A stretch of 64,000 nt of DNA from Chitinophagales bacterium (GTDB lineage: Bacteria; Bacteroidota; Bacteroidia; Chitinophagales; Chitinophagaceae): positions 124,001-188,000 of the forward strand of contig JAFLBN010000005.1 in NCBI GenBank assembly GCA_017303395.1, written 5' to 3'. The notes below the pieces were generated by a model that had not been told where the DNA came from, made no database searches, and was given only the letters and a program-made list of their open reading frames with translations. Both the position numbers and the translations under genes were made by a program. How positions within the stretch are numbered: the stretch's first letter is position 1; each line of letters opens with the position of its first letter. Of the stretch, positions 1 to 9,717 are shown piece after piece.

Positions 1-2784
1 CCTCAGATATACTTTAAAACTCGTTCCTTTATTTTCTTCGCTTTCTACATCTATCCTGCCACCCATAGCCTCTACCTGGTTTTTTGTGATGAACAAACCT
101 ATACCACGCGCATCGCTATTGCCATGGAAAGTTTTGTACATACCAAACAGCTTGTGCTTGATGCGCTTCAGATCCATGCCGATACCATTGTCTGCAAACT
201 CCAGTTCTGCGTAGCCATCTTTCACTACTGCCTGTACGTGCACATAGGCATCGCGTTCTGCAGATTTATACTTTATACCATTAGTCAGGAAATTGAGCAC
301 AATGCTATCCATATATGCATCTACGCCCTCTACGTACAAAGCTGCATCTACATAGTTTTCTATGCGTACATTTTTATCATGTGCGATGGCTCTTACATTT
401 TGTATAGCTGCATCTACCACACTGCGCAGGTGTATGGGCTTCAGGTTTTCGCCAACGGTATTGTTCATCACTACAACCTCATTCAGATGCACAATGGTAT
501 CGCGCAGGTTATTGGCCGATTGCAGCAGATTTTTCAGCAATTCATCTTCTGCCTTTTCTTCGTTTTCTTGCAGGAACAGGTCTAAGAGTATAGATATATT
601 GCCTGAATGTGAACGCAGATTGTGCGACACGATGTGGGCAAAATTGCGCAGCCTTTCATTCTGTGCATTCGTTACATCCAGCAGCGATTTTATTTCACGT
701 TCCACACGTTTTATCTCGCTGATGTCTGCGGCTATACCCAGATAGCCCACTATCTCATCTTTTTCTCGCACGGCAGTAACAGTAAGCTGCACCGGAAACT
801 GTGTGCCGTCTTTGCGCACATAGGTCCATTCGCGGGTTTCGTATTGCTGCACTTTTGCCAGTTCTGTAAACACATCAAAGTGCTGCACGGTTTTGCCCAG
901 CTTTTCCGACAACTCCTTGCCACGCGCCTCCATTTCTTCGGCAAGGTGTATTATTTGCGGTGTTTTCAGATGCACCATTTCCTCTCTGCTATAGCCAAGC
1001 AGATTTTCTGCACCTACGTTGAAGCTGGTTATCACTCCCTTAGCATCTGTGCTGATGATACTCACCTGTGTGCTTGCGTTCAATATGCCTTCCAGCCTGT
1101 CGAGCGTTTGTGCCAGTTTGTTTTGGGTGATGCGTTGTGTATTAATATCCGTTATCTGCGATACAAAATGTTTCGGGTTGCCCTCCGCATCGCGCACAAG
1201 CGATACAGATAGTATTGCCCAGATGTATTCACCGTTTTTGTGCAGGTAGCGTTTTTCCAGTTGGTAGTGCTTGCGCTTGCCTTCCAGCAATTCATTTACC
1301 AAAGCAACATCGGGGGCAACATCATCAGGATGGGTTATATCCTGAAACGTAAGCCGTAACAATTCTTCCTCTGTATAGCCAAGTATATTGCTGATGGCAG
1401 CATTCACCGTCACCCATTTACCCGCCAGTGATACAATGGCAATACCCGTAGGCGATGCCTCGAACGCACCACGAAACTGCGATTCGCTCAGCACCAATTG
1501 TTGCGCTGTTTTCTTGCGTGCGGTAATATCTTCTGTGTACATGATGATACCACCTACCTGCCCTTCTGATGCATACCAGGGGCGCACATCCCACGCCAGC
1601 CACTGCTCGCTGCCATCTTCGCGCAGAAAATAAGCATCGTCGTTTTTGTTGATGGCACCTGCCAGACATTCGCGGTGTATCTGTTTCCAGTCTTCACCTA
1701 TTTCAGGAAAAATATCGTAGTGAGATTTACCAATGATATCCATACCCTGCAGCCCGTAGTCGCTAATCCATTTTTGCGATGCAGCAACATAACACATATT
1801 CGCATCGAACATGGCAATGGCAGTAGGCGCTTCATTTACAAATATCTGATTGCGCACATTGCTCTTCTTCAGTTCGCGCGTGCGTATCTCTACTTCTTCT
1901 TCCAGCATGGCATTCAGGTTGCGCAATTCTATCTCTGCTTTCTTTCTTTTTGCATCAATGGCATTCAACCTGTTGGCAGTATTGCGTATCAACAAGAGGC
2001 TTGCCAAAATGAATGAGAGCCCGTAAAGGGCTATCCCCATTTCTACTGTCTGTAAATGATGCCTGTACAGGTAAAACCATATACCACCTAATACAACAAC
2101 CATGGCAAACATGATGGGGAACAGGCGCTTTGCCATCAGGCTGCCGATGCTATTTCCATGAAACAGACGGGCATAACCAACATCGGGCAGCAATGCGGCA
2201 GACACCACAGATAATACCAACAACATCAACGCCGTGTTGATGGCCATACCTGTAATGAAAGTCATGGTATAAAAACCCGGCACACGGAAAATATGGCCAA
2301 ACAATGCAAAAGCCGCAACAATGGTAATGGCATGAAACAAACCCTGCGATACGCGTTTTACATTTCGGCTGTCGGACAATACCCCCATATGCCCTACATT
2401 AAGCAGTATAATGGAGATGGTGGTGATAATAGCCATGCGCCCCGGGAAGGGTGTCAGCTCGTTTACCTCATCTTTAAAAAGCAATTCATCTATCCCGAAA
2501 CCGGCATTAAACACATGCTCCAGCATAGTGAGCGATGCGATGAGTAAGGATATAATTACAGCAACACTATATACCTTTTTGCCTTGTTCCTGATGCCTGT
2601 TATAATAGAAAATCCCTCCCGCACTCAACAACAAACAAATAGCAGTATTCACCTTCATGCTGATGCCGTTGGGTATCACACTTTTCAGCACTGCGATATC
2701 GCCTACCCAACCCAATAATACCAGCACTACGACTGCTATCACAAACAAAGACAATACCTGTACAAATTTTCGCTCTATCTGCAT
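1..2784 (-). CDS. Membrane-anchored multi-PAS sensor histidine kinase (3' end beyond window)
   Basis: The reading frame is open from an ATG at 2784 to the left edge (928 codons), so only the last few residues are missing. The first ~270 residues are rich in hydrophobic helices, forming a multi-pass membrane sensor. Three PAS domains follow (first near residue 320, then about 440-550 and 560-680). The dimerisation helix carries the phospho-acceptor motif FAHIVSHNLRSH near residue 712. The ATPase domain shows an N-box (DSIVLNFLTNGIKYKS, ~825), a G1 box (ADNGIGMD, ~866) and a G2 box (ARGIGLFITK, ~892). Known for the family: autophosphorylation on His in response to a signal sensed by membrane or PAS domains. 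No response regulator lies next to it in this window. The ligand is unknown. Confidence 0.93.
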   Translation of the reverse strand, partial: MQIERKFVQVLSLFVIAVVVLVLLGWVGDIAVLKSVIPNGISMKVNTAICLLLSAGGIFYYNRHQEQGKKVYSVAVIISLLIASLTMLEHVFNAGFGIDELLFKDEVNELTPFPGRMAIITTISIILLNVGHMGVLSDSRNVKRVSQGLFHAITIVAAFALFGHIFRVPGFYTMTFITGMAINTALMLLVLSVVSAALLPDVGYARLFHGNSIGSLMAKRLFPIMFAMVVVLGGIWFYLYRHHLQTVEMGIALYGLSFILASLLLIRNTANRLNAIDAKRKKAEIELRNLNAMLEEEVEIRTRELKKSNVRNQIFVNEAPTAIAMFDANMCYVAASQKWISDYGLQGMDIIGKSHYDIFPEIGEDWKQIHRECLAGAINKNDDAYFLREDGSEQWLAWDVRPWYASEGQVGGIIMYTEDITARKKTAQQLVLSESQFRGAFEASPTGIAIVSLAGKWVTVNAAISNILGYTEEELLRLTFQDITHPDDVAPDVALVNELLEGKRKHYQLEKRYLHKNGEYIWAILSVSLVRDAEGNPKHFVSQITDINTQRITQNKLAQTLDRLEGILNASTQVSIISTDAKGVITSFNVGAENLLGYSREEMVHLKTPQIIHLAEEMEARGKELSEKLGKTVQHFDVFTELAKVQQYETREWTYVRKDGTQFPVQLTVTAVREKDEIVGYLGIAADISEIKRVEREIKSLLDVTNAQNERLRNFAHIVSHNLRSHSGNISILLDLFLQENEEKAEDELLKNLLQSANNLRDTIVHLNEVVVMNNTVGENLKPIHLRSVVDAAIQNVRAIAHDKNVRIENYVDAALYVEGVDAYMDSIVLNFLTNGIKYKSAERDAYVHVQAVVKDGYAELEFADNGIGMDLKRIKHKLFGMYKTFHGNSDARGIGLFITKNQVEAMGGRIDVESEENKGTSFKVYLR

Positions 2785-2875
2785 CAATGCGAATATACTA
2801 CACAATATTGCCTGACATATAGCGTACAGTCAAATAATAAAGTGCACACACTATTATCTTAAAAAACGCGACAAC

Positions 2876-3466
2876 TTATCTGTGCAATGCTTTCTTTATC
2901 CTAGCCAGCTGCCTGAAGTGATGTTTGATGTGCATCTCTGCACTATGCAGCCATTGCAATGCATTAAACCAGCCACCCGCCCAGTGTGCAATGCGTATAT
3001 TTTTATCAGCACTATCAACCCGTGCTATAGCAGCTTCCATCTGCGCCTGTGCCGCCAGCAGATTGGCGATGGCAGTTTCTTTGCTTACGGCTGTTGGTGT
3101 ATATATATTACCTGTGTTGGGTGGTATGTTTTTTATACGCAACCTTACCGGTGGGAATGCCCCCATAAAACTGAACACTGCCGCACCAAAACCCGAACGC
3201 CCGCGTTCGCCCTTGCCATCACAACATAGCATAGCATTTTCCACACATTTAAAAGTTGTATGATGTATATGGTCGGCCACTTGCGCCACACTCCACTCTC
3301 CGGGTACCGATTTAGCAAATGCATCGTCGGGGAAACGCTCCAGTTCCTGCACCCAGCGTGCTGTATGTTGTTTGTATTTATCTAATATATCTGTGGCTTT
3401 CACTTGCTGATTGTTTGCTGCAAAATTATGACATGTACTATTGCAGGCATTGTAAATTTTAGACAT
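2876..3466 (-). CDS. DinB-family protein
   Basis: A 196-residue protein with the four-helix DinB/YfiT-like pattern: GEWSVAQVADHIHH (~57-70) supplies the first metal-ligand histidine, and a C-terminal HSAEMHIKHH supplies an HxxxH-type pair. These proteins are usually metal-dependent, and some act as thiol-dependent transferases; the substrate here is unknown. Its ATG overlaps the TGA of the upstream AraC regulator by one base (TGATG), so the two genes are probably translationally coupled. The first ~22 residues do not look like part of the fold, so translation could start slightly later. Confidence 0.8.
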   Translation of the reverse strand: MSKIYNACNSTCHNFAANNQQVKATDILDKYKQHTARWVQELERFPDDAFAKSVPGEWSVAQVADHIHHTTFKCVENAMLCCDGKGERGRSGFGAAVFSFMGAFPPVRLRIKNIPPNTGNIYTPTAVSKETAIANLLAAQAQMEAAIARVDSADKNIRIAHWAGGWFNALQWLHSAEMHIKHHFRQLARIKKALHR

Positions 3467-4260
3467 CAGGCAAAGCCAAAAAAATCGTCTATTGTGTCTT
3501 TTGCAGTGAATTGTTTCGTAGGTGTGATGCCCGAAAAATAACTGAAGTCTTTGATGAAATGAGCCTGGTCATAATAACCACAATTGTGCAGCACCTGCAT
3601 CCAGTTGGCTTTTTGCAGCGCACGTACTTGTGCAAATGCGCTGTAGAATCTATGTACTCGTGCAAAAGCTTTGGGAGATATGCCCACATGTTTGGCAAAC
3701 AGCCTTTCTAATTGCTTGTAAGACACCGCAACCTGCAGTGCAACATCCTCTACCACCACATCTCCTTTTGCTGCCATTATAATGTGCGTAGCCTGCAATG
3801 CTTTTTCTGCACCGGCATCTGTACGCAATAGTGCCAGGAGCAATGCTTCTGTATATTTTATTTTATCAGCATCGTTTGTTGTAGTGGATAATGCTTGCAA
3901 CGCGTCAGCTATATTGCCATTAATATCGGTCAGTGACACAAAGCTGTTTACCAAGTCCGAAGCCTTCATCCCGCTGAATAGATATTCGCTACCCGGCACA
4001 ATCCTGATGCCTATCATACGCACCACACCGGGTTGTTGCAACAGCAATGGCTTTGTTCGCTGCCCGAACATAACACTGTCTTCTACCAATTGTGTATTGC
4101 CATCGTGCCAAACAAGATGGTATGGCTCGCCGAGGTTTATCATGATATCACTAAACCCATCGGGCAGCATTTTTGTATTGTACGGTATAGCATCTGCATC
4201 TATAAACCAATAGCAGACAACCAACCCTTGTAACAATGTGTGTGAAGGCTTGTGAAACAT
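3466..4260 (-). CDS. AraC-family transcriptional regulator
   Basis: A 264-residue protein with an N-terminal sensor-like domain (ligand-binding type common in Bacteroidota AraC proteins, with LPDGFSDIMINLGEPY at ~23-38) and a C-terminal AraC double helix-turn-helix (YKQLERLFAKHVGISPKAFA, then GYYDQAHFIKDF). The open frame extends upstream to 4464, but that part overlaps the leader of the divergent TonB receptor gene and has no family similarity, so I chose ATG 4260. It is coupled to the DinB gene downstream. It could act on its own operon or on the divergent receptor operon; nothing in the sequence settles this. Confidence 0.85.
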   Translation of the reverse strand: MFHKPSHTLLQGLVVCYWFIDADAIPYNTKMLPDGFSDIMINLGEPYHLVWHDGNTQLVEDSVMFGQRTKPLLLQQPGVVRMIGIRIVPGSEYLFSGMKASDLVNSFVSLTDINGNIADALQALSTTTNDADKIKYTEALLLALLRTDAGAEKALQATHIIMAAKGDVVVEDVALQVAVSYKQLERLFAKHVGISPKAFARVHRFYSAFAQVRALQKANWMQVLHNCGYYDQAHFIKDFSYFSGITPTKQFTAKDTIDDFFGFA

Positions 4261-4479
4261 GGCGGAAAAATATCTATTTCTGCCACAACCGACAAACGAC
4301 ACATAAAAAACGGGCATCCGCAACCTGGAAAGGACGCAGTGCCCGTTCTTACTACATCGTAAGAAGAATCTGATAGTAAAACACCATATCCTGCAAAAAC
4401 CCCTACGCCAAAAAATATATTTTTTTCCTGTGGGGGATGCATGGCGTACTTGTGTTTTGTGCATGTATATCGTTTCAAT

Positions 4480-6540
4480 ATGAAAGCACTACACACCTTT
4501 TGTCTGATACTTGCCGGCACTGCAGCACATGCACAATCTGCAGACAGTACTGTGGCAAAAAACGCGAGGCAACTGAGAGAAGTAACCGTTAAAAGCCATA
4601 CCGGAAAAATGGTGATAGAAAGCATGCAAATGGGCAAAACAGAACTGCCCGTAAATATGCTGCTGAAAGCACCTGCCATAGGCGGCGAGGCCGATGTGGT
4701 AAAAGCACTGCAACTGACACCGGGTGTAAAAAGTGGCAGCGAAGGTACCATAGGTATGTATGTTCGCGGTGGTGGCGGTGATGAAAACCTGATACTGCTG
4801 GACGGTGCACCACTTTACAATGCAGGCCACCTGCTGGGTTTCTTTTCGGTATTCAACAATGCTACGCTGAAGGATGTACAGCTTTATAAATCGGGCTGGG
4901 CAGCCAAGTATGGCGGCAGGCTTTCTTCTGTAATGGATGTACGCACCAAAGATGCAAACCTCAGCCAAATGAAGGCCGACTTGAGCCTCGGCACCATATC
5001 ATCATCGGCATGTGTGGAAACACCGATTGTAAAAGACAAAGTATCGCTGATGGTGGCAGGCAGGCGCACGTATATAGATAAGGTGATGAAAAATGTGCCT
5101 TACCATTTTCATGACATGAACATGAAACTGATGTACAAAGCCGATAGCCGCAACCGCCTGTACCTGAGTGCATATACGGGCAGAGATATACTGAAGGCAA
5201 GCAACAATCAACAAAAAGAAGCCCAACAGGATGATATACAAAGCGGCATGAAGATGGGCAACAACACCGCATCGCTACGCTGGAATCATCTGCACAAAAA
5301 CAATAAACTTTCGGGCGATGTTACTGCGTACTATTCGGGCTTCAGCTACAATATAGATGGCAGGCTGAACAGCAACAGCATCAGCATGCAATCGGCCATC
5401 AGAGATATGGGCATGAACACAGACCTGCGCCTTAACTATTTTGCAGGACATAAACTAACGGCAGGTTTCAGTTTTGTAAACCACTACTTCCACCCCAATG
5501 TATTGCATACCGAAGGGCCGATGGTAGAACGCTTTGGCAACAGCAAAGGGCAAAAGATATATAACAACGAAGCCGCCATATATGTAAACGACGAAGTGCG
5601 TATAAACAGCAACTGGCAGGTAGCTGCGGGTGTGCGCATCAGCAGTACCATCACTACAGGCAAAACATACATCAACCCCGAACCAAGACTGGGGCTGCGC
5701 TACAAGCTGAACGAACACAGCTCGCTGAAAGCATCGTACACACGCATGGCGCAGTACATGCACATGGTAACGGGCTCTTCGCTGATGCTGCCGACAGATA
5801 TGTGGTATCCTGCAACACAGCGCATCAAACCTGCAACATCAGACCAAGTAAGCGCAGGCTATTATTACAACATAGCAGATGCAGACATCTCCATCAGTGC
5901 AGAGGCATATTACAAATGGATGCGCAACCTGTGCGAGTATAAAGAAGGCGCACAGATGCTGATGAACGACAAATATGAAGACGAACTGGTGCAGGGTAAA
6001 GGACGTGCTTACGGACTGGAAATCTTCGCATCGAAAACAAGCGGCAAGCTGACGGGTTGGTTTGGCTACACACTCGCATTCGCACATCGCAGTTTCGATT
6101 CGCTGAACAAGGGCAAAGAATACTATGCCCGCTACGACCGCCGTCATCAACTGTCTGTAGTAGCCATGTACGACATCAACAAAAACTGGAGCATCAGCGC
6201 AACAACCGTATATGCAACAGGCGCACCTTTTACAGGGCAAACAAGTCAGTACATTGTACCCAAGCCCGGCTTCACAGGTTTTGAGGCCATGCCTGCCTAC
6301 ACAGGTCGCAACGAGCTGCGCATGTCTGCAGCCTTCCGTACCGATGCCGATTTGCAATACAAATTCAACATCAGCAAACGTGTGAAGGCCGATGCACACC
6401 TGAGTGTGTACAACATCTTCAACCGTACACAGCCGCACAGCATACAGCGCGTGTTCGATAAAGAAAGTAATAGTTATAAATATCAGCAGCACGGCCTGTT
6501 TGGCACCATCACCGCTGCATCACTCAACATACATCTGTAA
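4480..6540 (+). CDS. TonB-dependent outer-membrane receptor
   Basis: A 686-residue outer-membrane transporter. ATG 4480 gives a clean signal peptide (cleavage after AAHA); the frame upstream to 4441 has none. A plug domain (~residues 30-150) contains VRGGGGDENLILLDGAPLYN and GFFSVFNNATLKDVQLYKSG, followed by a beta-barrel with alternating aromatic strands up to the C-terminus. The N-terminal carboxypeptidase-like domain typical of SusC proteins is absent, so this is the smaller, non-SusC type. It forms a two-gene operon with the DUF4249 lipoprotein 12 bp downstream, a recurrent Bacteroidota pairing. The substrate is unknown; a metal chelate or a peptide is possible. Confidence 0.92.
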   Translation: MKALHTFCLILAGTAAHAQSADSTVAKNARQLREVTVKSHTGKMVIESMQMGKTELPVNMLLKAPAIGGEADVVKALQLTPGVKSGSEGTIGMYVRGGGGDENLILLDGAPLYNAGHLLGFFSVFNNATLKDVQLYKSGWAAKYGGRLSSVMDVRTKDANLSQMKADLSLGTISSSACVETPIVKDKVSLMVAGRRTYIDKVMKNVPYHFHDMNMKLMYKADSRNRLYLSAYTGRDILKASNNQQKEAQQDDIQSGMKMGNNTASLRWNHLHKNNKLSGDVTAYYSGFSYNIDGRLNSNSISMQSAIRDMGMNTDLRLNYFAGHKLTAGFSFVNHYFHPNVLHTEGPMVERFGNSKGQKIYNNEAAIYVNDEVRINSNWQVAAGVRISSTITTGKTYINPEPRLGLRYKLNEHSSLKASYTRMAQYMHMVTGSSLMLPTDMWYPATQRIKPATSDQVSAGYYYNIADADISISAEAYYKWMRNLCEYKEGAQMLMNDKYEDELVQGKGRAYGLEIFASKTSGKLTGWFGYTLAFAHRSFDSLNKGKEYYARYDRRHQLSVVAMYDINKNWSISATTVYATGAPFTGQTSQYIVPKPGFTGFEAMPAYTGRNELRMSAAFRTDADLQYKFNISKRVKADAHLSVYNIFNRTQPHSIQRVFDKESNSYKYQQHGLFGTITAASLNIHL

Positions 6541-6552
6541 ACAATAATCTTT

Positions 6553-7440
6553 ATGAATAAGAAAATAGTATTGCTGCTTTTAACTACCGCTGCACTGTAT
6601 AGCTGCCGCAAACCAAAACCGCTGACCATAGACATACCACAGCGCAAAGACGAACCCGTGATAGCATCTACCATGCCCGATGACCGCACACTACTGGTAT
6701 CGGCAGGCTATTCGCTGGATGCGATTACGAATATTGATGACAGCACCAGCAATTCCAGAATACCTAAAAGCATGCTGATAGACAGCGGCATGGTAAGCAT
6801 TAGCGAAGCAGGCGGCACAGCACGCAACCTGACCAAAGTATCGGCAGGCATGTATGCCACTACAGGGCTGCAACTGAAAGAAGGCAGTACCTATACACTG
6901 CAAGTAGCAGACTACAGAAAAGGCGTAACCGCTACTGCCACCACTACCTATATGCCGCAACCAACACGCGGGCAGGTAGTGCCTACTTATATGGGCGATA
7001 AAAGCGGCGATACCCTCTTTAAACTAAACGTAACAATACCTGATGCACAAAAAGGTGCACACTATTTTATGGGCTATACCACCACAAGGCAGTTGCGGGA
7101 GAATGTCAAACTCTTCACACAATCGCCATCGCAAAACACGGCTGCCATTGCAGGCTTTGAACCCAAGCAGATAGAAATGATACAGAGCAATGTAACGGGC
7201 GAACTGACACAACAATACACCCTGAAGCTATCGCCGAGAGATACGCTGATAGTACAGGTGGCGCGTATAGACGAGGGCTATTTTAAATACCTGCAAACAT
7301 ACAAGCGCACAGGCTACCTCATCAACCAACTGACGGGCGAACCCATCAACCTGCCAACGAACATACAAACAGGCTATGGCTACTTTGCCATCTACAAACC
7401 ACACCGCTATGTATTTGCGCTGCAAAAACACCTGCAGTAG
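6553..7440 (+). CDS. DUF4249 lipoprotein, partner of TonB receptor
   Basis: A 295-residue lipoprotein: a short signal peptide ends in the lipobox-like ALYSC (Cys 17). The body has the extracellular beta-sandwich pattern of DUF4249, with GMVSISEAGG, YTLQVAD and ATTTYMPQP motifs. DUF4249 proteins sit directly downstream of TonB receptors and are thought to act as surface-exposed lids or capture proteins for them; that role is inference from genomic pairing. The operon ends at a strong hairpin at 7475-7500. Confidence 0.85.
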   Translation: MNKKIVLLLLTTAALYSCRKPKPLTIDIPQRKDEPVIASTMPDDRTLLVSAGYSLDAITNIDDSTSNSRIPKSMLIDSGMVSISEAGGTARNLTKVSAGMYATTGLQLKEGSTYTLQVADYRKGVTATATTTYMPQPTRGQVVPTYMGDKSGDTLFKLNVTIPDAQKGAHYFMGYTTTRQLRENVKLFTQSPSQNTAAIAGFEPKQIEMIQSNVTGELTQQYTLKLSPRDTLIVQVARIDEGYFKYLQTYKRTGYLINQLTGEPINLPTNIQTGYGYFAIYKPHRYVFALQKHLQ

Positions 7441-7474
7441 TCAACCACATCTCATTGCACATACACATACAACA

Positions 7475-7500
7475 AACGCCCCTCTGCACGGAGGGGCGTT
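7475..7500. terminator. Bidirectional terminator hairpin
   Basis: Perfect 10-bp stem (AACGCCCCTC / GAGGGGCGTT) with loop TGCACG, placed between the convergent DUF4249 and VOC genes. The flanking A and T runs allow it to work from either side. Confidence 0.75.
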
Positions 7501-7522
7501 GCGTATTACTCATGTTTTTGAA

Positions 7523-7963
7523 CTAAGCTTGTTGTTGTTGCTCGTTGTAGCTAACCATCCACGATACGCCAAACTTATCTGTACACATACCGAAGTAATC
7601 TCCCCAGAAGGTCATAGCCATTGGCATAGTAGCGTGCCCGCCTGCAGAAATGCCTGCAAACAATTTGTCTGCTTCGTCCTTGCTCGATGCTAATACGTAG
7701 ATAGAAAAATTATTGCCTGCTTTAAAGCTCGATGCCCATTCGCCACCCGTATCGCTACCCATCAGCGATGTCTCTTTGCTGATAGGCAGCCCTACGTGCA
7801 TGATGCGATTAGCATGCTCTGCAGGCATCTGATTACCTTCTGTAGGTGGCATATCGCTGAAGCGTCCTATATATGAGAACTCTCCGCCGAAAACCGACTT
7901 ATAAAAATTGAATGCTTCTTCGCAATTACCATCAAAATTGAGGTAAACATTTACTGCTGCCAT
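7523..7963 (-). CDS. VOC-family protein (PhnB-like)
   Basis: A 146-residue single-domain protein of the vicinal oxygen chelate fold, PhnB/glyoxalase-like type: YLNFDGNCEEAFNFYKSVFG at the N-terminus, IMHVGLPI in the centre and MTFWGDYFGMCTDKFGVSW at the C-terminus are the usual landmarks. ATG 7963 (MAAVNVY) was chosen over the upstream frame to 8014 because the domain begins immediately after it. Members of this subfamily are mostly functionally uncharacterised. The C-terminus ends in a short Gln tract. Confidence 0.87.
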   Translation of the reverse strand: MAAVNVYLNFDGNCEEAFNFYKSVFGGEFSYIGRFSDMPPTEGNQMPAEHANRIMHVGLPISKETSLMGSDTGGEWASSFKAGNNFSIYVLASSKDEADKLFAGISAGGHATMPMAMTFWGDYFGMCTDKFGVSWMVSYNEQQQQA

Positions 7964-8087
7964 TGTGTACGGTGTTTTTAGAGTGAGGGCTAAAGGTAAG
8001 GAGAAAGCATACACTGCATTTTAAATTTTAAACATTTTTAAGTTTTTGCATTCACCTTAAAAAGAGGAATTAACCCAAAGCTAAAAA

Positions 8088-8855
8088 CTATCCCTTTCTG
8101 TAAACCACCAAGCGGATAGAACCCTCGATGAATGGTTGTGTACGCAGGTGTCCGTACTTGCGGTCCCACTCGCCACTGCCAAGGTCGTCTGCCAGGTGCT
8201 GCACATGTTGCTTTATGGTATCGGCATCTACAAAGCCCCATGCAGATTGTGCATTGCGCACATTCTCATCCAGAAAAGCCTCTGGCCTGCCATAGAAAGC
8301 TTCCTGAAAACCATCTACACAATCGAGCGGTATAGGCACTTCAATCACCTCACAATTATCAGCACCCAGACATTCGGTTATAAAACTTATTTCAGGATAG
8401 CGTTTTCTTTCTGCTGCTACTACTGCGGGGAAATAATAATCGTTCCACATCTTGTTCAGTGCCGATGGGTCGAACGTAAGTACTACTACGGTGTCTTTGG
8501 CCACACGGCGCATTTCGCGAAGCCCTGCTGCAATATCGGGCCAGTGGTGGATGGTAGCCATTGCCATACAGGCATCAAAGCTATTGTCGTCAAAAGGCAG
8601 CTTGTCTGCATAGCCTATCACGGCGGGCACTTTGCCCTGCTGCATGCGCTGCGCACGCATTACGGCTGATGGTTCTACAGCTACTACATAGCGGTCATCA
8701 GGCTCGTAAGACCCTGCGCCTGCACCAATATTAAGAACGGATTGCGCACTACCGAGTGCGTTGTGTACCTGCGCTGCTATGCGCGGATCTGTTTGCCTGT
8801 GGCGGGCATACTGCCTGCCATGTGCATCATAGTCATAAGTTTTTTCAATTTTCAT
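8088..8855 (-). CDS. Class I SAM-dependent methyltransferase
   Basis: A 255-residue methyltransferase. Motif I is SVLNIGAGAGSYE (~43-55), the acidic end of strand 2 is VVAVEPS, motif II/III-like DNSFDACMAMATIHHW follows, and LREMRRVAKDTVVVLTFD completes the Methyltransf_11 pattern. ATG 8855 gives MKIEKTYDYDAHGRQYA, the usual N-terminus; the frame upstream to 8888 is not needed. The methyl acceptor cannot be predicted. It lies alone between an operon with a zeta-like ATPase and the VOC gene, both on the same strand. Confidence 0.85.
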   Translation of the reverse strand: MKIEKTYDYDAHGRQYARHRQTDPRIAAQVHNALGSAQSVLNIGAGAGSYEPDDRYVVAVEPSAVMRAQRMQQGKVPAVIGYADKLPFDDNSFDACMAMATIHHWPDIAAGLREMRRVAKDTVVVLTFDPSALNKMWNDYYFPAVVAAERKRYPEISFITECLGADNCEVIEVPIPLDCVDGFQEAFYGRPEAFLDENVRNAQSAWGFVDADTIKQHVQHLADDLGSGEWDRKYGHLRTQPFIEGSIRLVVYRKG

Positions 8856-8946
8856 ACCCACTGCAATACAAAAACCAAACCAAAACAAACGCTATTGCAG
8901 AGAATTAATAAAGCTTTAGGAGAGATTAACTACGGGCTTTCGACTA

Positions 8947-9717
8947 CTATACTTTGTCTGAATAATAACGTGCAAACCACTCAGGGACCTGATCTTCATC
9001 AATATCATCCCATTTCTTTTTGCCCGACACTAATTTGAAATGCGCGAACATAGGCACATCCGTTTTCCCGTCTTCCGAGTTATCGAAATAAAATGCCTGA
9101 TACGCAAGCTGGCTGGCATCATACAACAAATCGAGCGAGCGCTGATACCTGCCTCTTATTTTATCTTCAGGTACATCGTGCCCACCTTTTTGCTTTCTTG
9201 CCGAAACCCTGTACACATTGATATCTGCAGATTCTGTAGAAACGAAATACAAATACACTTTGTACCCTGCTGCTACAGCTTCTTTCATAATATCCAACTT
9301 GCTATGATGAGAAAAAACTGTTTCGAAAGAAAATTTCTTACCTGCCAGCAACAAGGTTTTGCGTAGAAAATCTGCAATTATTTGTGCAAGCCTCTCCTTC
9401 GCATCGGCATGTAGCAAATGAATACGATTTGCCCTGAAGCGAAAAGACGCTCCAAACGCTTCTTCATTGAAATCATCGCCAACTAAACCCGATGCCAATG
9501 CAATATCTGTAAATTGCTGACGTGTTACTTCAATATTGTAATCATTGAAAGAGAATGTATCATCTGTCAGACAAACGGCAATATCGTCTGCATTGATGTA
9601 TATGCCAAAATCTATTGGCTGATTATTTACCCGTAATGCTTTCAGATATTTAATAACTGTACTTTTACCGGAACCATTAGGACCAGCAAACACCCGCATA
9701 CGGAGCGTCTCAGACAT
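8947..9717 (-). CDS. Zeta-toxin-like P-loop kinase
   Basis: A 256-residue P-loop protein with the Walker A motif GPNGSGKST at residues 12-20 and an INADDIA segment ~30 residues later, the arrangement seen in zeta-toxin/AAA_33 kinases. A later FSFETVFSHHSK matches the region after the lid in that family. Zeta toxins phosphorylate UDP-N-acetylhexosamines. Whether this standalone chromosomal form is toxic is not known. Its start codon overlaps the stop of an 84-residue upstream gene by one base (TAATG), giving a toxin-antitoxin-like two-gene layout. The partner does not obviously resemble epsilon antitoxin. Confidence 0.75.
   Translation of the reverse strand: MSETLRMRVFAGPNGSGKSTVIKYLKALRVNNQPIDFGIYINADDIAVCLTDDTFSFNDYNIEVTRQQFTDIALASGLVGDDFNEEAFGASFRFRANRIHLLHADAKERLAQIIADFLRKTLLLAGKKFSFETVFSHHSKLDIMKEAVAAGYKVYLYFVSTESADINVYRVSARKQKGGHDVPEDKIRGRYQRSLDLLYDASQLAYQAFYFDNSEDGKTDVPMFAHFKLVSGKKKWDDIDEDQVPEWFARYYSDKV

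Noticed and set aside
4261-4464. N-terminal extension of the AraC regulator
   Set aside because: The open frame continues upstream of 4260, but it overlaps the leader of the divergent receptor gene, is Cys/Arg/Phe-rich and shows no domain similarity. The regulator domain begins at ATG 4260.
5839-6492. 217-codon minus-strand ORF within the TonB receptor
   Set aside because: It is fully covered by the receptor coding sequence, with Cys/Val/His-rich translation and no motif. It is a shadow.
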